Of a stretch of 64,000 nucleotides of DNA, positions 15,925 through 24,620 are shown piece by piece. Position 1 is the stretch's first letter, and each line of letters starts with the position of its first letter. The notes beneath the pieces are model-generated. The model had not been told where the DNA came from, ran no database searches, and saw only the letters and a list, made by a program, of their open reading frames with translations. The position numbers and the translations under genes are program-made. The stretch comes from JAVXCQ01 sp036659415 (GTDB taxonomy: Bacteria > Bacillota > Negativicutes > Acidaminococcales > Acidaminococcaceae): NCBI GenBank assembly GCA_036659415.1, contig JAVXCQ010000010.1, positions 1-64,000 of the forward strand, given 5' to 3'.

Positions 15925-16809
15925 ATGGATAGCTATAATAAACGTCGTCAACGGCTCAATCAAGTCATGCAATACATTTTTCGTGGCAGTGCCAGTTTAC
16001 TGATAGTGATTATTGCCGCATTACTGGTGTTTATTGCCCAGCAGGGCGTGGCCACCTTTAGCGAGGTTAGTGTGGGGGAATTTTTTGGTTCCAGTGTGTG
16101 GCGGCCGGACGCAGGTCAGTTTGGCGCCTTGGCCTTTATTTGGGGTAGTTTACTAGTAACGGCTGGTGCCTTACTTGTGGGTGCCCCCCTAGGCATTGCC
16201 GGAGCAATTTTTTTAGCGAAAGTAGCACCAGCGTGGATGCGCAGTATTTTGCAGCCGGCGGTCAATTTGTATCTGGCTATTCCCTCGGTGGTGTACGGTT
16301 TTATCGGGTTAACGGTGGTAGTACCAAGCGTGCGAGAGGTTTTGGGAGTGAGTGGGGGCTTTGGAATTTTTACGGCGTCCTTAATTTTGGGGCTGATGAT
16401 TTTGCCGACGATTATCGCTATTGCCGCTGATGCCCTTAGGGCAGTGCCGCCGATGCTGGAAGAAGGTTCTCTGGCACTGGGTGCAACAGAGTGGCAAACC
16501 ATTTGGCATATTGTGCTTCCGGCGGCCTTGCCGGGGCTAGTGACGGCAGTGGTGCTGGGTATGGCTCGCGCCATTGGAGAAACCATGGCGGTGCAAATGG
16601 TAATTGGCAATGCTCCGCAGTTGGCCACAGGCTTATTTATGCCGACCAGTACTTTACCCAGTGAGATTGTGGTGGAAATGGGTAATACGCCCTTTGGTTC
16701 GGCGTGGGGCAATTCTTTATTTTTAATGGCCTTGGTGTTACTGTTAATTTCCCTCGGTTTAATTTTGGTGGTGCGGCGTTTGAGCGCCGGAAAGGGGCTG
16801 AACCGATGA
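15925..16809 (+). CDS. pstC: Phosphate ABC transporter permease PstC
   Basis: A 294-residue membrane protein with six predicted helices. The BPD-transport (EAA) loop appears as EEGSLALGATEWQTIWHIVL near residue 180. The N-terminal pattern FSEVSVGEFFGSSVWRPDAG is typical of PstC. An AGGAGGG ribosome site lies before the ATG. It forms the heterodimeric channel with PstA, whose start codon overlaps its stop (ATGA). Confidence 0.94.
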   Translation: MDSYNKRRQRLNQVMQYIFRGSASLLIVIIAALLVFIAQQGVATFSEVSVGEFFGSSVWRPDAGQFGALAFIWGSLLVTAGALLVGAPLGIAGAIFLAKVAPAWMRSILQPAVNLYLAIPSVVYGFIGLTVVVPSVREVLGVSGGFGIFTASLILGLMILPTIIAIAADALRAVPPMLEEGSLALGATEWQTIWHIVLPAALPGLVTAVVLGMARAIGETMAVQMVIGNAPQLATGLFMPTSTLPSEIVVEMGNTPFGSAWGNSLFLMALVLLLISLGLILVVRRLSAGKGLNR

Positions 16810-17648
16810 ATGCGCAAAGACAAAATCAACTCGCACAGTTTGTGTTGTGGGCGGTGGGGGTTGTGCTGGTGGGGCTTTTGGCCTTATTTTTGGGCTATTT
16901 GCTGTGGCAGGGTTTGCCGGTTTTAACCTGGCAGTTCCTAGTAGGACAACCTAGTGATACTGCTGCCGGTGGTGGCGTGGGTCCTCAGCTCTTTAATACT
17001 TTTTACATTTTGTTTTTATCCCTTGTTTCTTCGGGACTGGTGGCCTTGGGGGCGGCGATTTATCTAGCGGAGTACGCCCGGGATAACCGCTTGACACGGC
17101 TTATTCGCCTCTGTACGGAGAGTTTAGCCACGGTGCCGTCCATTGTGCTGGGGCTTTTTGGCATGATTGTCTTCGTGGATTTTTGGGGACTGGGCTTTAG
17201 TATTCTAGGCGGGTCTTTAGCCCTGGCACTACTTAATCTGCCGCTTTTGGTTCGGGTGACGGAGGATGCGCTGCGGGCGGTACCGGCTACTTATCGGGAA
17301 GCCAGTCTTGCTTTGGGTGCGACTAAGTGGCAGACTATTCGCCGGGTTGTCCTGCCGGAAGCTTTGCCGGGGATTATTACCGGCGTGATGTTGACCTGTG
17401 GTCGTGCTTTGGGTGAAAGTGCTATTCTCATTTTTACCGCCGGCACCACGGTGTCCCGTACGCTGGGCGATACCGATGTTTTAGCTGCCGGTGAAACCTT
17501 GGCGGTACATCTGTGGTATGTATTAGGGATTGGTTTAGTGCCCGACCGTTTGGCTATTGCTAATGGCATTAGTGCGTTATTAATCCTTATTATTCTCGGA
17601 ATTAATCTGCTCTTTATTTGTCTGCAACGGCGGTTAAAAACGGTCTAG
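16806..17648 (+). CDS. pstA: Phosphate ABC transporter permease PstA
   Basis: A 280-residue permease beginning at the ATG that overlaps the pstC stop. The EAA loop reads REASLALGATKWQTIRRVVL near residue 165, six helices are predicted, and the central TESLATVPSIVLGLFG motif is typical of PstA. It pairs with PstC. The longer upstream frame that runs into pstC is not used. Confidence 0.94.
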   Translation: MNAQRQNQLAQFVLWAVGVVLVGLLALFLGYLLWQGLPVLTWQFLVGQPSDTAAGGGVGPQLFNTFYILFLSLVSSGLVALGAAIYLAEYARDNRLTRLIRLCTESLATVPSIVLGLFGMIVFVDFWGLGFSILGGSLALALLNLPLLVRVTEDALRAVPATYREASLALGATKWQTIRRVVLPEALPGIITGVMLTCGRALGESAILIFTAGTTVSRTLGDTDVLAAGETLAVHLWYVLGIGLVPDRLAIANGISALLILIILGINLLFICLQRRLKTV

Positions 17649-17659
17649 GTTTACTTTTA

Positions 17660-17668
17660 TGGTATAAT
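17660..17668 (+). promoter_or_regulatory. Possible internal promoter (extended -10) for phoR
   Basis: TGGTATAAT (TATAAT at 17663-17668 with an upstream TG) lies 25 bases before the phoR start; no good -35 is seen. It would give basal kinase expression independent of the Pho box. Confidence 0.4.
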
Positions 17669-17693
17669 TTAACCATAAAGGGGAGAAACAAGT

Positions 17694-19415
17694 ATGATGA
17701 GAAAGCGTTTAATGTTAGCGGTGCAGGGTGTGTTTTTGGTAGCTTTTTTACTGATAGGGGCTTGGATTTTGAGCTTATTTCAAAACTATAGTACTAATGC
17801 TTTTCGGGAAAATTGCGTCTGGCAAACTCGCTATGCCCAAAGCCGGCTCTTGGCGCAGAGAACACCTATGCAGACGTTGGCACAGACTAGGGAGCTGACG
17901 CAGGAGCTGGCGGCAGAGCTGGGGCTGGATTTAATGGTGGTGAGTGGCCCTGATACTGCCGCTGCCGAAGAAGTAAGACTGGCACGGCAACAGCAGTTAG
18001 GTACTGCTATTCGGGGCGGGAGTACTGCGCAGGACAAGACGCTGTATGTGGCGGTGCCCTTAACGGAAGATTTAGTCTTGCGTTCGGCTACTGCACTGAC
18101 ACCGGTGACGGCTGCCTATGGCCAAGTGAGGCTAGCGGTTATTGGGGGCTTTTTACTGCTATTATTGCTGGCGGCTTTTTTAGCTAGTCGCATTGCTCGG
18201 CGCATACTGTTGCCCCTAGAAGAGCTGGCTACAGTGGCGACCAAGTTAAGCCAAGGGGATTTAACGGTGCGCCTACAGCGAACCGCTAGCGGTGAATTTG
18301 CCTTATTGGGGCAGACGCTTAATCTTTTAGCGGATAATTTAACTACGCAAATGGCCAAGGTGACCGGAGAGCAACGCAAACTGGCACTGGTGCTCAAGAA
18401 TATGGATAATGGTGTGCTGATCGTCGGAGTCGATGGTCAAATCCTGGTAGCTAGTGCACAGTTCAAAAGCTATTTTCCTGGTCAACAGGTGCTGGGACGA
18501 CAGGAATTTGACTTGTTACAAAGTGTGGCGGTAGCCCAACTAGTGGATAAGTGCTTGGCGCAAAACCAAGCTCAGCAGTTGAATATCAGTCTGATTTTGG
18601 AAGGGCGCAAACGTTCTTTTCAAGTGTTTGGTGCTCCGCTGATGGCGGCTTACCAAAGTGTACCTACAGAGGTGTTACTGGTTTTTCACGATATTACGGC
18701 ACTAGCCGCAGTGTATGAAAAACAGGCCGAATTTGTTTCCAATGCTTCCCACGAATTAGCCACGCCGCTGACCACCATTAAGGGGTTTGCCGAAACTCTC
18801 TTAGATGGGGCAGGGACAACGGACGAGGCTACTCAGCACAAGTTTCTCGGGATTATTTATCAAGAAAGCCAGCGGATGCAGGCGCTGATTCAGGACTTAT
18901 TGCAACTGGCTCGCTTAGATTTGGCAGAATATCGGCAAAGTATTACCAGGGAGGCATTTGTGCCGACACAGTTATTGGAAACGTTGTGCGAAGAACTGCA
19001 GCCCCAAGCGGAACAACGCAATTTGCACCTAGTGTATGCCTATGACCAACCGCCGAGCCTGCTTCTCAGCAATCGGGATTGGTTGAAACAGGTGCTGGTT
19101 AATTTGGCGGAAAATGCTTTGAAATATACACCGCCTGGGGGCACGATTACCCTTAGCTATAGTCAGGACGAAGCCTTTGCCCGCTTTACGGTGCATAACA
19201 CCGGGGAGGGGATTAGCGAGCAAGATGCGCAAAGAATTTTTGACCGCTTTTACCGGGTGGACAAAGCCCGGACGCGGCAGGTGGGTGGTACCGGTTTAGG
19301 ACTGTCCATTGTGAAATTTGTGGTGGAACTGTTTGGTGGTACCATTCGTGTGGTTAGCGGCAAGGGGCAGGGGACAGGTTTCGTCTTTACCGTGCCTCGG
19401 CAATTAAATAAGTAG
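17694..19415 (+). CDS. phoR: Phosphate-regulon sensor histidine kinase PhoR
   Basis: A 573-residue membrane kinase. There is one helix near residues 8-28, an extracytoplasmic loop of about 115 residues, a second helix near 145-165 and a HAMP domain to about 220. A PAS-like domain spans about 230-340. The HisKA motif SNASHELATPLTTIKG holds the phospho-accepting His353. The ATPase domain has an N-box (VNLAENALKYTPPG) and a G-box (GGTGLGLSIVKFVVE). It most likely phosphorylates the regulator at 12688. It closes the pst operon and is followed by a strong bidirectional terminator. Two adjacent ATGs are possible starts. Confidence 0.9.
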   Translation: MMRKRLMLAVQGVFLVAFLLIGAWILSLFQNYSTNAFRENCVWQTRYAQSRLLAQRTPMQTLAQTRELTQELAAELGLDLMVVSGPDTAAAEEVRLARQQQLGTAIRGGSTAQDKTLYVAVPLTEDLVLRSATALTPVTAAYGQVRLAVIGGFLLLLLLAAFLASRIARRILLPLEELATVATKLSQGDLTVRLQRTASGEFALLGQTLNLLADNLTTQMAKVTGEQRKLALVLKNMDNGVLIVGVDGQILVASAQFKSYFPGQQVLGRQEFDLLQSVAVAQLVDKCLAQNQAQQLNISLILEGRKRSFQVFGAPLMAAYQSVPTEVLLVFHDITALAAVYEKQAEFVSNASHELATPLTTIKGFAETLLDGAGTTDEATQHKFLGIIYQESQRMQALIQDLLQLARLDLAEYRQSITREAFVPTQLLETLCEELQPQAEQRNLHLVYAYDQPPSLLLSNRDWLKQVLVNLAENALKYTPPGGTITLSYSQDEAFARFTVHNTGEGISEQDAQRIFDRFYRVDKARTRQVGGTGLGLSIVKFVVELFGGTIRVVSGKGQGTGFVFTVPRQLNK

Positions 19416-19425
19416 CGAAAATAAC

Positions 19426-19473
19426 AAAGCAGGTGGTCAGCTCACAAAGATGCGAGCTGACCACCTGCTTTTT
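19426..19473. terminator. Bidirectional terminator between phoR and the MscS gene
   Basis: Perfect 18-bp arms AAAGCAGGTGGTCAGCTC (19426-19443) and its complement (19454-19471) are flanked by A and T runs. It serves the convergent genes on both sides. Confidence 0.9.
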
Positions 19474-19485
19474 GTCTGTTGGCGT

Positions 19486-20550
19486 TTAGACTTTGTCCTT
19501 AAGGGATAGCGGAGTTTCAAAATAAACACTGGTACTGGGGAAAGCGGCGGTGACGCCGTTAGCTGCCAAAATCTCCAAGAGCTGGAGATTGATATCTTCT
19601 TTGAGTGACAAGTAGTCCACATAGCTAGTGGTTTTGGTATAGCAAATGACGAAAATATTAAGGCTACTGGCACCAAAGGCATTAAAGGTAACGGTTAAAT
19701 CCTCGTTATAAATAGCCTCATTTTGCCACAGATATTCACGTAGTTGGGAAACGGTTTGTTTAATTTGCGTAGCAGTGGCACTGTAGGTCAGCCCCAAAGT
19801 AAACTCAATACGGCGTTTTTCCCGTTTGGTATGGTTCATAATAGGGGTATTACATAAAATGGAATTAGGAATATAGACTAGGGCTTGTTGAAAAGTGCGC
19901 ACGCTGGTACTGCGGAAGGAAATTTTTTCTACCGTGCCCTCCACCCCACTGGCTGAAATCCAGTCGCCTACCACAAAGGGCTTATCCATAATAATGACGA
20001 TACTGCCAAAGACATTGGCTAAGGCGTCTTTAGCGGCTAAAGAAATCGCTAAACCACCTAGGGACAGTCCGGCAATAAAGCCGTTAATATCATAGCCCCA
20101 TTCGCTGACAATCATGGCAAAGGAAATGGACACTAGCAAAAAGCGGGTAAAGGCAGAAACAATATTGACGAGGGAGGCTTCTAATTTTAGACCAAAGGAA
20201 GCCAAAATATGGGTGAGAATATCATCGGTGGTAGAACTCAAGTTAAATAAAGACCAACACACTGAACCAATAATGGCGGTGTCGATAAGATGTTGGCTAA
20301 TAATATGTTCTGCTAGGGTAGTCAGAGGGGAAAACTTGAGCGCAAAATACACGCCAGCTACCAAAAATAAAAATTGCAACGGGTGATTGATGGCCTCGAC
20401 AATTTCTTCATCAATGGTGGTCACCGTTTTACTGGTCATTACTTTGAGCCAGCGCATTACGATTGTGCGAAACAAGTAGCGTAGCACCACAAAGCCGCTG
20501 AAAATAGCGAGAGGTAAGAGCCACGGTTCGTAAAGGGGGATAATGTTCAT
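19486..20550 (-). CDS. Small-conductance mechanosensitive channel family protein (MscS)
   Basis: A 354-residue membrane protein with three or four N-terminal helices, then the pore helix and beta domain of MscS. GGLAISLAAKDALANVFG near residue 165 matches the conserved pore helix, followed by FVVGDWIS and VEKISFRSTSVRTFQQALV, and PNSIL near 225. It opens under membrane tension to release solutes on osmotic downshift. AGGAGG precedes the ATG. It is a single-gene unit with its own promoter. Confidence 0.92.
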   Translation of the reverse strand: MNIIPLYEPWLLPLAIFSGFVVLRYLFRTIVMRWLKVMTSKTVTTIDEEIVEAINHPLQFLFLVAGVYFALKFSPLTTLAEHIISQHLIDTAIIGSVCWSLFNLSSTTDDILTHILASFGLKLEASLVNIVSAFTRFLLVSISFAMIVSEWGYDINGFIAGLSLGGLAISLAAKDALANVFGSIVIIMDKPFVVGDWISASGVEGTVEKISFRSTSVRTFQQALVYIPNSILCNTPIMNHTKREKRRIEFTLGLTYSATATQIKQTVSQLREYLWQNEAIYNEDLTVTFNAFGASSLNIFVICYTKTTSYVDYLSLKEDINLQLLEILAANGVTAAFPSTSVYFETPLSLKDKV

Positions 20551-20577
20551 AGGAAAACCTCCTGTAATCTTATGTTC

Positions 20578-20606
20578 ATTTTAACATTCCCGCACGAGCC
20601 TGGCAA
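20578..20606 (-). promoter_or_regulatory. Promoter of the MscS-family gene
   Basis: On the minus strand, TTGCCA (20601-20606) and TAAAAT (20578-20583) lie 17 bp apart, about 30 bases upstream of the start codon. Confidence 0.65.
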
Positions 20607-20673
20607 TGGTTGCAGTCATAAGTCGGGAAAGTGGCAGAGAACGTGGCGGCTAGATGTAGAACGACGGTAAATA

Positions 20674-20682
20674 TGCTATAAT
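20674..20682 (+). promoter_or_regulatory. Extended -10 promoter of the DUF456 gene
   Basis: TGCTATAAT (TATAAT at 20677-20682) lies about 30 bases before the start codon; no strong -35 is visible. Confidence 0.5.
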
Positions 20683-20714
20683 AAACCATATTAATTTATT
20701 ACAAGGAGGCACCC

Positions 20715-21221
20715 ATGGAAGTTTGGTTTGGCACGTTTGCCATGTATCTCGTAATCTTGTTTTGTTTAGGTTTAACCGTGCTGGATTTGGGTGGTAACTT
20801 GTGGCTCATGTTGGCGGCCACGGGTTATGCGATGCTAGAAGATTTTGCCCATTATAATGAAACCTTTTTACTGTATTTGCTCCTAATTTTTGTGGCGGGA
20901 GAGCTGTGGGAATTCGCCATCGGCTTTTTGGGGGTTAAACGTGCCAAGGTTTCGTGGCTAACCGTGCTCCTCATAGGGCTAGGCAGTATCGTCGGTGCTT
21001 TACTGGGCACCTTGGTTTTGCCGGTGTTAGGTTCGGTAGTAGGTGGTGCGGTGGGCGCTTTTGTGACGGCTTTTACCGTAGAATATCTCAAAAATCAAAA
21101 TCAAGACGATGCCTTACAGCTGGCGTGGCTGGCTTTTCGTGCCCAATTTTTGGCAGTTTTGGGTAAGCTGGTGGCGGGCGTAGTGATGGCAGTCATGATG
21201 ATGTACCAATTAATTTTCTAG
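20715..21221 (+). CDS. DUF456 family membrane protein
   Basis: A 168-residue hydrophobic protein with four or five helices. The glycine-rich pattern GLGSIVGALLGTLVLPVLGS, followed by VVGGAVGAFVTAFTVEYL near residues 95-135, is the hallmark of DUF456, a small membrane family of unknown function. ACAAGGAGG precedes the ATG. The glyoxalase gene starts 14 bases after it, so they are co-transcribed. Confidence 0.75.
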   Translation: MEVWFGTFAMYLVILFCLGLTVLDLGGNLWLMLAATGYAMLEDFAHYNETFLLYLLLIFVAGELWEFAIGFLGVKRAKVSWLTVLLIGLGSIVGALLGTLVLPVLGSVVGGAVGAFVTAFTVEYLKNQNQDDALQLAWLAFRAQFLAVLGKLVAGVVMAVMMMYQLIF

Positions 21222-21234
21222 GAGGGGTTCCACG

Positions 21235-21603
21235 ATGCAATTTAAATTTGTGCACAATAATTTTAATGTTTTGGATTTAGCTAAAAGTTTAGCTTTTTAT
21301 GAAGCGGCCTTAGGTTTAGTGGAGGTGCGCCGCAAAGAGGCGGCAGATGGCAGTTTTATCCTAGTCTATTTGGGTGACGGTGTGACGGAGCACCAATTGG
21401 AGCTAACCTGGCTGCGGGAACGGACGACGCCCTATAATTTGGGTGAGAACGAGTTTCATTTGGCTTTTAGGGTGGACGACTATGCGGCGGCTCATGCCCA
21501 ACATCAAAAGCTAGGTTGTATTTGCTACGAGAACCCGACCATGGGTATTTATTTTATTAGTGACCCAGATAATTATTGGCTGGAAATTTTGCCGACTAAA
21601 TAA
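21235..21603 (+). CDS. gloA: Glyoxalase/lactoylglutathione lyase-like VOC protein
   Basis: A 122-residue VOC-fold protein. Two beta-alpha-beta repeats are visible. Likely metal ligands are His in FVHNNFNVLDL near residue 5, Glu in HQLELTW near 60, His in FHLAFRVDD near 77 and Glu in NYWLEILP near 117. This pattern fits glyoxalase I, which converts the methylglyoxal hemithioacetal into an S-lactoyl thiol; the thiol used here is unknown. AGGAGGGG precedes the ATG. Confidence 0.82.
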   Translation: MQFKFVHNNFNVLDLAKSLAFYEAALGLVEVRRKEAADGSFILVYLGDGVTEHQLELTWLRERTTPYNLGENEFHLAFRVDDYAAAHAQHQKLGCICYENPTMGIYFISDPDNYWLEILPTK

Positions 21604-21653
21604 GGTTAACGCACGGAGCGCTAGTCTTAACTGGTTGTGGGAGGTGAAGCAAA

Positions 21654-22961
21654 ATGAAGCAGGAAATGTGTTTACAGAGTGTAGAAAAATTATCCCTCAC
21701 GCAAATGCTGACACGTTTGCAAGCCTTAACCGGTTTTGTGCCGCTGCCGGCAGTTGCCAAAGCTACTAGTAAGGAAATTTCGGTGCGGGGCGACAAGGTG
21801 ACCGTGCTCTACCGCTATCGGCAAGTTTTGCTAGAGCCGCAGGCGGTTTGCCATATTGCTATCCGGTTAGAAGAGGGTGTCGTCATTGCACCTACCGGTA
21901 TTACCCGGCAATGCGACCTGCATTTAACTTATGGTCCCAAAAGCAAGGAAGAATTGCGACGGGTGCTGGCGCTCCTCTTACCCTTAGCTCCTTTTATTCT
22001 GGTGGAGCCGGATATTTACGAACGGTTTAAGCAAAATCAAGGTGTTTTTGCAGCCCAGTGTTTACCGGCTTATGGTGCCGGCAATATTCATGCCGGGCTA
22101 CTTTGTCATTTGCCGTGGCAAATTTACCTAGTTAATCAAGGCTGGGCGGATTTTTTGCACAAGCCCTTGGAGCGGCTTACTATTCGCCAATTACGAGTCA
22201 AAATCAGACGCTTACGCTCTTGTTTAACTTTCTTTAAGCCTGCTTTGCGTCGTAGTGAAGTGGCAGCGTGGCAAAACGTTCTCCGGCGGCAGGGGGAAGA
22301 ATTATCCCTTTTGCGGGAACTGGACGTGGCGCTGATGGCTATTGAACGACTTAAAACCGTCGCCGAAAAAAACGCCCAGTCCTATCCTGATCGGCTGGAA
22401 GAATTATTACGAACGGCACGCCTGCAAGAGGCTTTGCGGCTACGAAAAGTAACGGCCTTGAGTACGCTTACGGCCAGCTACGCCGAGCTAGTTGTGTGGC
22501 TGTCCTGTCAGCCGTTGGCACCGGCGTTTGGTGGTGTTATGCTCCAGCCGTATCTACATACCCGCATTGGTCAATGGTGCCAAAATATTATGAACTTAAC
22601 GGATAAATATCCTGATTTTACCAATATGCCGGAAATGCACAAAATGCGCATTAAAGTTAAACGCTTTCGCTATGTCTTAATGTCACTACCGGAATTTAAT
22701 CAAGCAACCGGCGGTAATATGCTGCGGCGGTTAAAACGCTTGCAGGATATGCTGGGATTTTTGCATGACGAATATATCAATGAACAGTTGGTAGCCAAGC
22801 TTACGCAGGAACAAAAGGGTAGCTTGCAGTATGAGGTGGCTTTATTTAATGGGTGGGAACGAGCCAAAGTCGCAGCGGCGATTGAAGCGCTACCGGACTT
22901 GTGGCAGGATTTTTGCACTGAACTCAAAAGCTGGGAAAAAGCTTGGTCTAAAAACAAATAA
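21654..22961 (+). CDS. CHAD domain-containing protein
   Basis: A 435-residue protein. From about residue 175 the C-terminal part is a CHAD domain, an all-helical fold rich in conserved basic residues that binds polyphosphate: RQLRVKIRRLRSCLTFFKP, LLRELDVALM and MHKMRIKVKRFRYVLMSLP. CHAD proteins often carry an N-terminal CYTH domain; here residues 1-160 have scattered similarity to that pattern (IAIRLEEGVVIAPTGITRQ) but the ExExK signature is not apparent, so the N-terminus looks divergent or inactive. AGGTGAAG precedes the ATG. A link to polyphosphate would suit the nearby phosphate regulon, but that is inference. Confidence 0.82.
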   Translation: MKQEMCLQSVEKLSLTQMLTRLQALTGFVPLPAVAKATSKEISVRGDKVTVLYRYRQVLLEPQAVCHIAIRLEEGVVIAPTGITRQCDLHLTYGPKSKEELRRVLALLLPLAPFILVEPDIYERFKQNQGVFAAQCLPAYGAGNIHAGLLCHLPWQIYLVNQGWADFLHKPLERLTIRQLRVKIRRLRSCLTFFKPALRRSEVAAWQNVLRRQGEELSLLRELDVALMAIERLKTVAEKNAQSYPDRLEELLRTARLQEALRLRKVTALSTLTASYAELVVWLSCQPLAPAFGGVMLQPYLHTRIGQWCQNIMNLTDKYPDFTNMPEMHKMRIKVKRFRYVLMSLPEFNQATGGNMLRRLKRLQDMLGFLHDEYINEQLVAKLTQEQKGSLQYEVALFNGWERAKVAAAIEALPDLWQDFCTELKSWEKAWSKNK

Positions 22962-22977
22962 GATGAGGCGAAAGTTC

Positions 22978-23180
22978 ATGTCTGGGGTGGGGAGTTTTTT
23001 AAAAGAAGTTAGCGGTTTTAGTGTTAATTTGTTCTGATGCTTTTACCGGTCAGGCTGTAGCTGGGGGTACCAAACTTAATTGCTTTGCTCTTGTTATCCA
23101 AGGTAGTAGTGGCAGAAACCTATATTCTGGAAGCTGCTTTGCTACAAGAGGCAAAAGACACAGCTACGGTGGACAACTAA
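22978..23180 (+). pseudogene. Deletion remnant of an AGCS-family Na+/alanine(glycine) symporter gene
   Basis: An ATG at 22978 with GAGGCGAAAG upstream opens MSGVGSFLKEVSGFS, like the start of AGCS transporters, but stops at TGA after about 20 codons. In other frames the C-terminal signature follows: CSDAFTG from 23030, then GVPNLIALLLLSKVVVAET from 23061 (frame +3), ending in an acidic tail and TAA at 23178-23180. The last matches the final helix of AlsT/DagA proteins. About 60 codons remain of a protein normally near 450 residues, so the middle has been deleted and the junctions are frameshifted. The original terminator still follows. Confidence 0.7.
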
Positions 23181-23184
23181 AAAT

Positions 23185-23227
23185 AAAGCCCGGGTTTACT
23201 TCGTTTGAGGAAGTAAACCCGGGCTTT
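23185..23227. terminator. Strong terminator after the symporter remnant
   Basis: Perfect 18-bp arms AAAGCCCGGGTTTACTTC (23185-23202) and complement (23210-23227). It lies between convergent units and can act in both directions. Confidence 0.85.
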
Positions 23228-23249
23228 GTTTGTGTTAAGCCGACATGGG

Positions 23250-24620
23250 TTATTCGCAATCGGCCAATAGTTTTTTGGCGTCAATATACTGGGAGATGCC
23301 CACAGCTACCTTTTTGGATTCTTTCATCGCCAGCACTACAGTTTTGGGACCGTGCACTACGTCGCCGCTGGAGAATACTCCGGCACGAGTCGTCATACCG
23401 TAAGGGCGTTCCTTGGTAATGACAAAGCCACGGTCGTCCACCTGAATGCCCTTGGTGGTGGAAACAATACGGGCGGCAGGGCGTTGCCCCACTGCTAATA
23501 AGACTGAGTCACAGGCTACGACTTCTTGCCCACCGGTGGGCAAAAAGTCGCCAATTTCATTTTTGACAATGTTTTGGACTAACAGACCGGCAAGCTCGCT
23601 TTCGTCATGAGCGGTGGCGTGCTTTCGGGTAGTAGTTAAGGCCCGCATTTGTTTTTTGTTGAGATAGGCTAGGGGTTGTTTGAGAAATTTAAATTGCACA
23701 CCCTCTAAAACTGCTGCTTCGTATTCGGAGGGCAGACAGCTCATGTCCTCTAGGGCTTTGTGATAAAGGACGGTAACTACCTTGGCACCACGTCTGACCG
23801 CAGTACGGGCGGCGTCGATGGCAACGTTGCCGGCACCGATAACCACAACGGCGGCACCGTCGGGCAAGAGGGTTTCTTTTTCGTCTAGCTTACCGCTATC
23901 GGAGAGCACTACCATGCGCAAAAAATAGGTGGCGGTAAAAATGCCGGCTAAATCTTTACCGGGAAGTTCAAGAATGCGGGGGAGGGCTGTGCCCGTGCCC
24001 ATGAAAATAGCGTCAAAACCTTTGCTAAATAAATCATCAAGGGTGAAGTCCACACCGACCAAGGTACTAGTAACAATCTCCACGCCTAAGGCTTGCAAAT
24101 TGCGAATTTCGCGGCGGACTACGTCTTTTTCCAGTCTAAATTCGGGAATACCAAAAAGGAGCACGCCACCGGGTTCGGGCTGACCTTCAAAAATGGTCAC
24201 ACCAAAATCCATTTTGGCTAAATCACCGGCAACGGTAAGACCTGCCGGCCCAGAACCGATAATTGCGACCAGACCACGTTTACCGGTGGAGGGAGGCAAA
24301 GGATTAAGTCCGTGCTGATGGGCAAAGTCGGCGATGAACATCTCTAAGCTACCAATAGCTAGAGCAGCATTTTTTTTGTTTAGAACGCAGTGTTCTTCAC
24401 ATTGTTTTTCGTGAGCACAAACACGGCCACAAATGGCGGGCAGATTGCTACGCTCGGCAATGGTTTCGTAGGCTTGACCGATATTGCCCTCACTGAGGGC
24501 ACGAATGAAGGCCGGAATATTATTATCAATGGGGCAGCCGGTACGGCACAGGGGACGTGAACAATTAAGACAACGTTTGGCTTCCGCAATTGCTTCCTGC
24601 ATAGTTAATTCTTTGCTCAT
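23250..24620 (-). CDS. gltD: NADPH-dependent glutamate synthase small subunit-like FAD/Fe-S oxidoreductase
   Basis: A 456-residue flavoprotein. Two N-terminal cysteine sets (Cys17, 20, 25, 29 and Cys64, 68, 74, 78) bind 4Fe-4S clusters. Then come an FAD-binding Rossmann motif VAIIGSGPAGLTVAGDL near residue 115 and an NADPH motif VVVIGAGNVAIDAARTA near 262. This is the GltD/GltA family, which passes electrons from NADPH to a partner. No large glutamate synthase subunit is nearby, so it may be the stand-alone homotetrameric type of anaerobes or serve another partner such as an NfnB/SudA-like electron-transfer role. Its ATG overlaps the cysE stop, so the two are coupled. Confidence 0.85.
   Translation of the reverse strand: MSKELTMQEAIAEAKRCLNCSRPLCRTGCPIDNNIPAFIRALSEGNIGQAYETIAERSNLPAICGRVCAHEKQCEEHCVLNKKNAALAIGSLEMFIADFAHQHGLNPLPPSTGKRGLVAIIGSGPAGLTVAGDLAKMDFGVTIFEGQPEPGGVLLFGIPEFRLEKDVVRREIRNLQALGVEIVTSTLVGVDFTLDDLFSKGFDAIFMGTGTALPRILELPGKDLAGIFTATYFLRMVVLSDSGKLDEKETLLPDGAAVVVIGAGNVAIDAARTAVRRGAKVVTVLYHKALEDMSCLPSEYEAAVLEGVQFKFLKQPLAYLNKKQMRALTTTRKHATAHDESELAGLLVQNIVKNEIGDFLPTGGQEVVACDSVLLAVGQRPAARIVSTTKGIQVDDRGFVITKERPYGMTTRAGVFSSGDVVHGPKTVVLAMKESKKVAVGISQYIDAKKLLADCE

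Noticed and set aside
16116..16829. 237-codon ORF antisense to pstC
   Set aside because: Shadow of a high-confidence permease gene; Ile/Ala/Thr-rich translation typical of the reverse frame of a membrane protein.
23021..23419. 132-codon ORF over the symporter remnant and the end of gltD
   Set aside because: It crosses a strong terminator and runs antisense into gltD; only its first few residues (CSDAFTG) are meaningful, as part of the pseudogene.
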